From NCBI GenBank assembly GCA_024687845.1, contig JAILEL010000103.1:1-5298 (forward strand): 5,298 bases of DNA, written 5' to 3'. The position numbers and the translations under genes were made by a program. The stretch is from Eubacterium sp. (GTDB lineage Bacteria > Bacillota_A > Clostridia > Lachnospirales > Lachnospiraceae). Below are positions 1 to 5,298 of this stretch, one piece after another (position 1 is the stretch's first letter; each line of letters begins with the position of its first letter). Under the pieces are notes generated by a model, which was not told where the DNA came from, did not search any database, and saw only the letters and a list, made by a program, of their open reading frames with translations.

Positions 1-2209
1 TGCTAAGTTCTTCTTCGGTTCCTTCTTCTACGATTCTTCCTCCGTCTATTACAATCAGTCTGTCTGCATCACGAAGGGTGGACAGCCTGTGTGCGATTGA
101 CAGGGTTGTTCTCCCCTGTACCAGGAACTTGAGTGAGTTCTGAATCGCCTTTTCTGTTTCTGTATCTACACTGGCTGTTGCCTCATCAAGAATCAGTATC
201 TTCGGGTCGGAAAGGATAGCTCTTGCAATAGAGATTCTCTGTTTTTCTCCACCCGACAGGTCCTTGCCTGAAGCACCGATCACTGTGTCATATCCATCAG
301 GAAGCTTCGATATAAAGTCATGTGCGCTTGCAAGCTTAGCCGCACGAATGATGTCTGCACGAGTTGCATTTTCATTTCCATAGGCAATGTTTTTAGCAAC
401 TGAACCCATAAATATATAAGTATCCTGCGACACCATTGCAACATTTCTTCTGAGGTCGCCGAGCGCTAGGTCTTTTACATCCGTTCCATCTATTTTGATA
501 CTGCCTTCATTTACATCGTATAGTCGGGAAATGAGATTGACCAGAGTTGATTTTCCAGCTCCGGAACGTCCAACGATTCCCAGCATTTCCCCTTCTTTTA
601 CCTTGAGGTTGATATTCTTAAGAACCGGTCTTCCCACCTGATAGCCGAAGGTTACATTTTCGAGCTCTATCTCACCGCGCGGTGAATCCAGCTTAACCGG
701 ATTATCCTTTTCTTTAATATCAGGGATTGCGTCTATTATTTCAAACAGTCGCTCAGCCGAGTTGATACTGTCTGACCACATACGAAATACCCATGCAAAG
801 AAATTCATAGGTCCGTTCAGCTGCATTACATAACCGACAAATGTTATCAGGACACCCAGCTCTATCGAATTCGTCTTCAGCACGAAGAAAACACCTGCTA
901 TCCAGATCCAGATGCTTGATACTTCCTGAACCAGATTGTAAAGGATTGCAAATCTATTTCTCAGCTTTACTATATTTATCTCAGCATCACGTAAATTTAC
1001 ATTTGGATGCAGAAATTTCTTAATCTCTTCATTTTCCTGTCCAAATGCCTTTACAACTCTGGCACCGGTCAGATTATCATTCGCCTTTCCATTTACTGAC
1101 TTTTCAGCTCTGTGTCTTTTACCGGAAAGTGTCCATAGCCCTGGTCTCAGCTTTACAGTCATAACAACCAGAAGTGGCAGAAGTATGCAGGCAAGGAGTG
1201 CCATCTGCCAGTTCAGTCTGTACATTACGATAAATGTAACTACTATTGTAATTCCATGAACAAATATCATAGGAAGACCATCTATAAAAAAGTCTCGTAC
1301 CTTTTCCGAATCCGAGAGAACTCTTGTCATCAGTCCTCCGGTCTGTTTGTCAGTAAAGAACCTTAGTGATAGCTGACTCATCGCATCGAAGACATCCGTC
1401 TTGATATCACGAACTGCCGAGCTTGATACATTTGCCATGACATAAATCTGTAGATAATTGGAAAGTCCCTGAATCACACGAACTCCTATCATAACAATTG
1501 CAATAGCAAGAAGCGCGATACCATATTTGCCACTAATTCCAAATTGGGCCAAGTAGATATCATCCTTCGCGATTACATGATCAAAGAGGACCTTTCCTAT
1601 GAGATACGGCCAGGCGATGCTAAGCGCAGCTGATATCATATAAGTCAGCACCAGCACTACTATCTGTACCTTATATCTCAGGAAATATTTTAAAGTTCTG
1701 AAGAATATTGAGGACTTCTTCTTAGATTTCTCCTGTTCTTCACTCTGTTCCTCATCCTTTTCAGGTTCTTCCTGAATACTTTCGCCCTTCTGAACCCGCT
1801 TAATTTGAGCAATAAAAAAGGTCATCCTTTCAAAATACCGGTTTGTTAATGCTGCCAGTTCGATAGGATGACCATTATACTCTGCTGTAAGAACATTTGT
1901 TCCTATATAATGTTCAAGATGAATTGATTTAAGTCTGTCCAAATCATACATTTTCGTTTCGTAATCCCGAAACTCTTCATCTGTCAAATCTTCTTGGTAC
2001 TTCACACCCCTGAAAACCTCCACATGGTTTTCAGAAATCTCTCTGGTACAAATACCAAGCCTATCCCCTGTCAAGAAAGCATACCCTGCTAAATACTTAC
2101 CCTCAAATGAAAGGTCAACCGGACATACAAGCAGTATATCTTTTTCAGTCACTTGTGAAGTTGCGATATCCGCAAGGGCTTTTTTTGTAAGCTTATAATC
2201 CTGTTTCAC
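1..2209 (-). CDS. ABC exporter half-transporter with extra N-terminal domain (C-terminus cut by window edge)
   Basis: This is a fused permease-ATPase that would export a substrate across the cytoplasmic membrane as a dimer. 736 codons are present and the end is missing. Residues about 20-135 form an extra soluble domain with a PH-like strand pattern, followed by a Glu/Lys-rich linker (about 138-167). About six membrane segments follow, near residues 180-205, 226-250, 311-328, 331-352, 428-443 and 450-465. The ATPase domain starts near 509. It has Walker A GRSGAGKST (about 545-553), Q-loop VSQD (about 590), signature LSGGEKQR (about 650), Walker B ILILDEA with the catalytic Glu (about 670), D-loop SVD and H-loop AHR (about 705). 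The GTG start is chosen because an in-frame TGA lies only 12 codons upstream with no ATG between, and AAAGGAAG lies 9 bases ahead. The fold is certain. The substrate is unknown, and I cannot tell homodimer from heterodimer. Confidence 0.95.
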   Translation of the reverse strand, partial: MKQDYKLTKKALADIATSQVTEKDILLVCPVDLSFEGKYLAGYAFLTGDRLGICTREISENHVEVFRGVKYQEDLTDEEFRDYETKMYDLDRLKSIHLEHYIGTNVLTAEYNGHPIELAALTNRYFERMTFFIAQIKRVQKGESIQEEPEKDEEQSEEQEKSKKKSSIFFRTLKYFLRYKVQIVVLVLTYMISAALSIAWPYLIGKVLFDHVIAKDDIYLAQFGISGKYGIALLAIAIVMIGVRVIQGLSNYLQIYVMANVSSSAVRDIKTDVFDAMSQLSLRFFTDKQTGGLMTRVLSDSEKVRDFFIDGLPMIFVHGITIVVTFIVMYRLNWQMALLACILLPLLVVMTVKLRPGLWTLSGKRHRAEKSVNGKANDNLTGARVVKAFGQENEEIKKFLHPNVNLRDAEINIVKLRNRFAILYNLVQEVSSIWIWIAGVFFVLKTNSIELGVLITFVGYVMQLNGPMNFFAWVFRMWSDSINSAERLFEIIDAIPDIKEKDNPVKLDSPRGEIELENVTFGYQVGRPVLKNINLKVKEGEMLGIVGRSGAGKSTLVNLISRLYDVNEGSIKIDGTDVKDLALGDLRRNVAMVSQDTYIFMGSVAKNIAYGNENATRADIIRAAKLASAHDFISKLPDGYDTVIGASGKDLSGGEKQRISIARAILSDPKILILDEATASVDTETEKAIQNSLKFLVQGRTTLSIAHRLSTLRDADRLIVIDGGRIVEEGTEEELS

Positions 2210-2218
2210 CTTTGTTTT

Positions 2219-2226
2219 CTTCCTTT
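2219..2226 (-). promoter_or_regulatory. Ribosome binding site fixing the GTG start of the ABC exporter
   Basis: On the minus strand AAAGGAAG ends 9 bases before the GTG at 2209. An in-frame TGA at 2246-2248, with no ATG in between, leaves GTG as the only plausible start. This is a good Shine-Dalgarno match for a Firmicute. Confidence 0.7.
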
Positions 2227-2295
2227 CGTAAATTTTATTAACTGTTCAGTTACAGATTTTAATTCAATTCGCCTTATCAGGAAATTTATAATCCA

Positions 2296-2315
2296 AGCAC
2301 TAAACTCTTAGCGCT
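2296..2315 (-). other. Small hairpin in the mobA to exporter gap
   Basis: In minus-strand RNA, AGCGCTAA and TTAGTGCT pair over 8 bp, including one G-U pair, around the four-base loop GAGT. In plus-strand RNA the same position would be an A-C mismatch, so the structure suits a minus-strand transcript. It is not followed by a clean U-run (TGGATTATAAATTT), so it is at best a weak terminator after mobA or a leader structure for the exporter. The 170-base gap 2210-2379 shows no convincing -35/-10 pair. AT-rich candidates such as TATAAA or TAAAAT lack a partner at proper spacing. Confidence 0.35.
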
Positions 2316-2379
2316 ATACACCAAACAGAAGTATTATGCAATTGAATTGTAACGAAAATGTATCATTGTGTTACTTATC

Positions 2380-2952
2380 TCATAAACCGCGAAAATTTAC
2401 AACTTCCTCATACTCCTTTGGTGTATTGCATCCTCTGATATCTATCTCATTTCCAGGGTACTCTACTATATTATAACCAGTTTTATCGAGCATTGACTTA
2501 ACTGCTGAGCTTTCGCTTTGTAATGTCTCTTCACAAAGTGGCAATAAATTCTTTTCATATATTCCCAGTAGTGGCTGTATCCTTCCATTACACGCGGTAA
2601 CAGCTGCCGGGAAGCTACCCCTACTATGTTCTTCCATTAGCTGTTTTATAAACCAGACTGGAACAAGTGGTGAATCTTCAGTGAGCACTAGCGAAGCCTG
2701 TGCCGAGGATTGCATCAGTCCGGCATGAATTCCTGCCAGGGGACCTTTGTTCTTAAATATATCCTCCACATAGATGTACTGATCCTTCTTATATTCATAT
2801 CCGGAGATAATGATTTCCTGGATATCAACACTCTTTAGCTTTTCTATTATAATATCTATAAAGGATTTTCCCTGATATAATAGTGAGGCTTTTTTCTGTC
2901 CCATCCGGCTGCTTCTGCCTCCGGCAAGAATAATGGCTGAATATTTTATCAT
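2380..2952 (-). CDS. mobA: MobA-like molybdenum cofactor guanylyltransferase
   Basis: This 190-residue protein is the usual length for MobA. The enzyme joins GMP from GTP to Mo-molybdopterin, making the bis-guanine-dinucleotide cofactor used by DMSO-reductase-type enzymes in the cytoplasm. Visible motifs are the nucleotide-binding LAGGRSSRMG (9-18) followed by K20-K21, GPLAGI (70-75), the metal-binding Asp in TEDSP (D93), QPLLGIY (126-132) and a C-terminal CNTPKEYE (175-182). The family usually has Asp-Lys after RMG; here it is Lys-Lys, so the catalytic Lys (K21) is kept but the preceding Asp is lost. The start overlaps the stop of the upstream gene as ATGA, which indicates translational coupling. 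An AGGA lies about 10 bases ahead. A MocA-type cytidylyltransferase is the main alternative, but LAGG (not LAAG) and QPLxGIY favour MobA. Confidence 0.88.
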   Translation of the reverse strand: MIKYSAIILAGGRSSRMGQKKASLLYQGKSFIDIIIEKLKSVDIQEIIISGYEYKKDQYIYVEDIFKNKGPLAGIHAGLMQSSAQASLVLTEDSPLVPVWFIKQLMEEHSRGSFPAAVTACNGRIQPLLGIYEKNLLPLCEETLQSESSAVKSMLDKTGYNIVEYPGNEIDIRGCNTPKEYEEVVNFRGL

Positions 2953-3377
2953 CTGATTTCAATCCTCACAACATGCTTAACATTTCTTTTTGAATCAGTA
3001 TCTCCAAATACAATAAGCCTTGCCTCGCCTTCTTCTATCTGTAGCCAGGCCTGATCCATCTCGTCTTTTTTTACAACTGCTGCGTAAGCGTCATCTGCAA
3101 TAACCGATGCTTCAGTATAATCCGATACGTTGAAAACATCTGACAATTTAATTCCCTGTCCCTTTATCTCCTTCTTTTCACCTTTTCCATTCACAGTTGT
3201 TCCAGTAAAATCCACCAGACTCATCTTATCAATATCGATTACCTCTTCCTTCCCACCTGAAACAACAACGAAAGAATGCTCCGGAGTCTCCTTAAGACTG
3301 CTCAGATACCACCATGCGGTACCCGCTGTTATAACAAGTAAAGCAATAATTATAAATATAAGTAGCTTTTTATTCAT
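2949..3377 (-). CDS. Membrane-anchored short molybdopterin-domain-like protein (sulfite-oxidase-fold type)
   Basis: This 142-residue protein has a short basic N-terminus, one hydrophobic segment (about 5-25, ending AWWYL) and an outward-facing domain. It has no lipobox and no cysteine at all. The domain resembles short stand-alone versions of the oxidoreductase molybdopterin-binding family: VDFTGTTVNGKG (55-66), GIKLSDVF (75-82), ADDAYAAVVKKDEM (94-107), and a C-terminal RLIVFGDTDS (120-129) then VKHVVRIEI. In true sulfite oxidases a Cys ligates molybdenum; its absence here means this copy probably cannot hold the metal in the usual way. The start is supported by GGAG 10 bases upstream and an in-frame TAG two codons before the ATG. 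The 4-base overlap with mobA supports a molybdenum-related role. The family call is from recalled patterns and not from a search; the function is unknown. Confidence 0.75.
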   Translation of the reverse strand: MNKKLLIFIIIALLVITAGTAWWYLSSLKETPEHSFVVVSGGKEEVIDIDKMSLVDFTGTTVNGKGEKKEIKGQGIKLSDVFNVSDYTEASVIADDAYAAVVKKDEMDQAWLQIEEGEARLIVFGDTDSKRNVKHVVRIEIR

Positions 3378-3417
3378 CTTCTACAATCTCCATCTTAATA
3401 TATTTATTCTTAAGCAT

Positions 3418-5112
3418 TCACTCAAGTTCTTCTCTTACCTCTTCTGTAATCTTCTTTCCGCCGTTATTCTTCCATCTTGTTATAAACACGTCGAAGGAGC
3501 TGATGTTTTTATCTCCTGTCACTATCTGAAGATATACTTCTTTTTCGTCGTCTCTTAGCTTCCACCAGTCTGTTTTCATTGTGGCTGTTTCACCAAAATA
3601 CAGTGAATCAACCATATCAAGACGTCCTTCGTTTTCGGCATCTGAAATAATCTTCAGAGCAGTTATTCGTGAAGTATACGCCGCCCATTCCTCAGGAGTA
3701 TGTTTTTCTTTTTTTTCATAATCTTTACAGACTCTGTAATATGAATCCTCAAGTATAGGAAGCTCTGATTCTTCCTTTTCGCCTTTCATTACGGCGGATA
3801 TATCTCTGTAGCATCTACTGAGGGCATCTTTATAATCAACATTGATTGCAAGTGGTCTTGCCGTTGGATCGACATTAAGTTCAAAATATCTTTTTATCCC
3901 CTCAGCATCATTTGCTGCATATCTGGCATAATCAAAAAGGACACTGATAATCTTTACAACTATCTCCGGATGATTGTAGCCTTTTCTCACAACTACATAT
4001 TTTCCAGTAGTTTTCTGAGAAGTATAACTTATTTTCCCCCCGGCCTTCCCATCTGTAGACACAAGATAAGGCTGCCAGTCAGCATCCTCATTCTTCGACA
4101 CAACCTCCATCAGCGGGTTATTTGGGGCCCACCAAGGTCCAAAAAATGAACCGCACTGGCCACTTTCGACCAGATCAACTATGTTATTATTAGTTCTGAA
4201 CAGAAAATGATTGTCAATTATTCCCTCTTCATACAGTCCATGGATTTTAACTAGAGCTTCTCTTGCTTCAGGCTGAACTGAGCCATATACGATCTCACCC
4301 TCTCTCTCAATCCACTGTTTTGGATAAGCTCCACAACTGGCAAATAACATATCAAGCTGATATTCATAACCATATCCCGCATCACCGGTCAGCTCATCAC
4401 CACATACAAGACCAACTGTATTTCCAGCACCATTTCCACCTGGATCCTTCTCGACAAATGCCCTGACAATTTCAATCACGTCATCAATAGTCTGAGGTTC
4501 TTTAAGTCCAAGGCTGTCCATCCAGTCTTTTCGAAGCCAGATAAGACTAGGTCCTGATGCTATACTGGTTTCCGGAATCGCCATAAGCTTTCCATCAAAT
4601 GTTGCTGTGTCAAGCACCTCATCTCCGTAGCTCTCATAGATACTCTTTATTGTCGGAGTGGCACATTTCTCATATTCTTCGGTCAGATCCTCAACAAGGT
4701 CATTTTCAACGACCTCCTTAAGAGTGTCATAATCGCTGACAACCATAATGTCAGGAATATTTTTTGTTTTGATAGCCATATCAGCCAGCTTATCATATTC
4801 CGAAGATTCTTCACCCTCAAAAGCATCTTCATTCTGAACATTTATTTTATCCAGAAGATATCTCGTATATTCATTATTTTCATAAGTATCACCATCTGGA
4901 AGATTGGAGTTATTCTCTCTGGTAACCTTTCCCAGCGAATAATAAATTGTCTCAGGATACTTTCCATATGGTGTTGTTTCAGCCTCCTGCAGCTTCTGTT
5001 CATACTCAGCTTCTGACATAGTATCAGAACTGTCTGATGTTTCTTTTGAACAGCCCCCTATAGAAAGCAGAAGCATCATTAGAATTATAAAATATATTTT
5101 TCGTCGTTTCAT
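3418..5112 (-). CDS. Extracellular solute-binding lipoprotein of a carbohydrate ABC importer (LplA-like)
   Basis: This 564-residue protein would sit outside the cell, tethered by lipid, and deliver a sugar or oligosaccharide to membrane permeases. The N-terminus is a lipoprotein signal: MKRRK, a hydrophobic stretch, then lipobox IGGC with the lipidated Cys at 21, followed by a Ser/Asp/Glu-rich tether. The family pattern includes DIMVVSDYDTL (121-131), GKLMAIP (174-180), SLIWLRKDWMDSLGL (189-203), a degenerate calcium-loop-like DPGGNGAGNT (223-232) and GPWWAPNNPL (325-334). The C-terminal FDVFITRWKNNGG (540-552) matches the large LplA/YtcQ-type family, whose usual size is about 500-560. The ATG at 5112 gives a complete signal peptide, although its ribosome site (AGAGAG) is weak. 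It follows the permease gene, an order opposite to the common binding-protein-first layout. The substrate cannot be read from sequence. Confidence 0.93.
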   Translation of the reverse strand: MKRRKIYFIILMMLLLSIGGCSKETSDSSDTMSEAEYEQKLQEAETTPYGKYPETIYYSLGKVTRENNSNLPDGDTYENNEYTRYLLDKINVQNEDAFEGEESSEYDKLADMAIKTKNIPDIMVVSDYDTLKEVVENDLVEDLTEEYEKCATPTIKSIYESYGDEVLDTATFDGKLMAIPETSIASGPSLIWLRKDWMDSLGLKEPQTIDDVIEIVRAFVEKDPGGNGAGNTVGLVCGDELTGDAGYGYEYQLDMLFASCGAYPKQWIEREGEIVYGSVQPEAREALVKIHGLYEEGIIDNHFLFRTNNNIVDLVESGQCGSFFGPWWAPNNPLMEVVSKNEDADWQPYLVSTDGKAGGKISYTSQKTTGKYVVVRKGYNHPEIVVKIISVLFDYARYAANDAEGIKRYFELNVDPTARPLAINVDYKDALSRCYRDISAVMKGEKEESELPILEDSYYRVCKDYEKKEKHTPEEWAAYTSRITALKIISDAENEGRLDMVDSLYFGETATMKTDWWKLRDDEKEVYLQIVTGDKNISSFDVFITRWKNNGGKKITEEVREELE

Positions 5113-5134
5113 TATTCTCTCTTATACAATAAAC

Positions 5135-5185
5135 TAATAAGGTACAATGTGATATGTAATACACGATATCCATTGTACCTTATTA
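5135..5185 (-). terminator. Long hairpin between permease and binding-protein genes (terminator, attenuator or processing element)
   Basis: The arms TAATAAGGTACAATG (5135-5149) and CATTGTACCTTATTA (5171-5185) are perfect 15-bp inverted repeats. After one bulged base, GATAT (5151-5155) pairs with ATATC (5166-5170), giving about 20 paired bases. In the minus-strand transcript the 3' arm is followed by GTTTATTGTAT, which is U-rich but not a clean run. It lies 24 bases after the permease stop and 22 before the binding-protein ATG. It could partly stop transcription, or stabilise or process mRNA so that the two gene products differ in amount. The structure is plain; its role is inferred. Confidence 0.6.
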
Positions 5186-5209
5186 AGGTAATATTTTAAA
5201 GTAATTATG

Positions 5210-5298
5210 CTATCCTTTTACAGCACCTGCTGTTACCCCTTCAATAATGCTCTTTTGGCAAACCATGTAGAAAGCCACTATTGGAATGATTGCAAGTA
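5210..5298 (-). CDS. Carbohydrate ABC importer permease, MalG/LplC type (C-terminal end only)
   Basis: Only the last 28 codons and the TAG stop are inside the window. They read LAIIPIVAFYMVCQKSIIEG and then VTAGAVKG. This is the typical end of MalG/LplC-family inner-membrane permeases: a last hydrophobic segment, an aromatic and Gln/Lys turn, a short amphipathic stretch, and the closing G(A/S)VKG. The protein would form half of the membrane channel of a sugar importer and receive substrate from the binding lipoprotein encoded 97 bases downstream on the same strand. No ATPase gene of this importer is visible here. The family assignment rests on a short but very characteristic tail. Confidence 0.85.
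   Translation of the reverse strand, partial: LAIIPIVAFYMVCQKSIIEGVTAGAVKG

Noticed and set aside
672..685. Perfect 14-bp palindrome TCACCGCGCGGTGA
   Set aside because: It lies inside the exporter coding sequence (Ser-Pro-Arg-Gly-Glu codons at the start of the ATPase domain). A palindrome of this length is not rare by chance in 5 kb, so I do not call an operator.
841..1023. Plus-strand open frame of 60 codons
   Set aside because: It lies wholly inside the membrane domain of the exporter on the opposite strand, and its protein is low-complexity (Ser/Leu/His-rich) with no family resemblance.
2261..2348. Inverted 9-mers AATTCAATT (2261-2269) and AATTGAATT (2340-2348) in the mobA-exporter gap
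   Set aside because: They are short, purely AT-rich apart from one base and 70 bases apart in AT-rich DNA, so chance explains them well enough.
2349..2374. Interrupted hairpin GTAAC...AATG-TAT-CATT...GTTAC just after the mobA stop
   Set aside because: The stem is short, broken by unpaired bases and AT-rich, with no U-run, so it is too weak to call a terminator.
3130..3558. Plus-strand open frame of 142 codons
   Set aside because: It runs antisense across the 142-residue gene and the end of the binding protein. Its product is Ser/Phe/Ile-rich shadow sequence with no recognisable domain, while the minus-strand genes have clear motifs.
4263..4466. Plus-strand open frame of 67 codons
   Set aside because: It is antisense to a conserved part of the binding protein, and its His/Gln-rich product looks like shadow translation.
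5117..5176. Possible promoter for the binding-protein gene (TTGTAC with TATAAG)
   Set aside because: The spacing is about 15 bases, and the -10-like element is so close to the ATG that a transcript would lack a ribosome site. The bases are better explained as hairpin and leader.

Overview
The window is moderately AT-rich bacterial DNA in which every credible gene lies on the minus strand. It therefore reads from position 5298 down to position 1. The protein styles suggest an anaerobic, low-GC Gram-positive bacterium, most likely a gut or rumen Clostridia member such as the Lachnospiraceae. The reasons are a very large LplA-type sugar-binding lipoprotein, a MalG/LplC-type permease C-terminus, and a small membrane-anchored molybdopterin-domain protein next to mobA. 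This taxonomic call is inference from sequence style only; there is no rRNA or other marker gene here.

Layout in transcription order. (1) 5298-5210: the last 28 codons of a carbohydrate ABC importer permease. (2) 5209-5113: a short intergenic region holding a long hairpin with perfect 15-bp arms. (3) 5112-3418: a 564-residue extracellular solute-binding lipoprotein, the partner of the permease. (4) 3377-2949: a 142-residue membrane-anchored protein resembling a short, cysteine-free sulfite-oxidase-type molybdopterin domain. (5) 2952-2380: a MobA-like molybdenum cofactor guanylyltransferase, joined to the previous gene by a 4-base ATGA overlap. (6) 2379-2210: a 170-base gap with a small hairpin and no clear promoter. 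(7) 2209-1: most of an ABC exporter (fused transmembrane and ATPase domains) that starts at GTG, carries an extra N-terminal soluble domain of PH-like appearance, and runs off the left edge.

Functionally, genes 1 and 3 are parts of one sugar or oligosaccharide uptake system. No ATPase for it is visible; importers of this type commonly borrow a shared MsmX-like ATPase encoded elsewhere. Genes 4 and 5 form a tightly coupled molybdenum-cofactor-related pair. The exporter is a separate half-transporter with all its ATPase motifs intact, and its substrate is not evident. The items most worth a second look are the fused PH-like domain on the exporter, the cysteine-free molybdopterin-like anchor protein coupled to mobA, and the long hairpin between permease and binding protein. 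I see no phage, CRISPR, insertion sequence or RNA gene.
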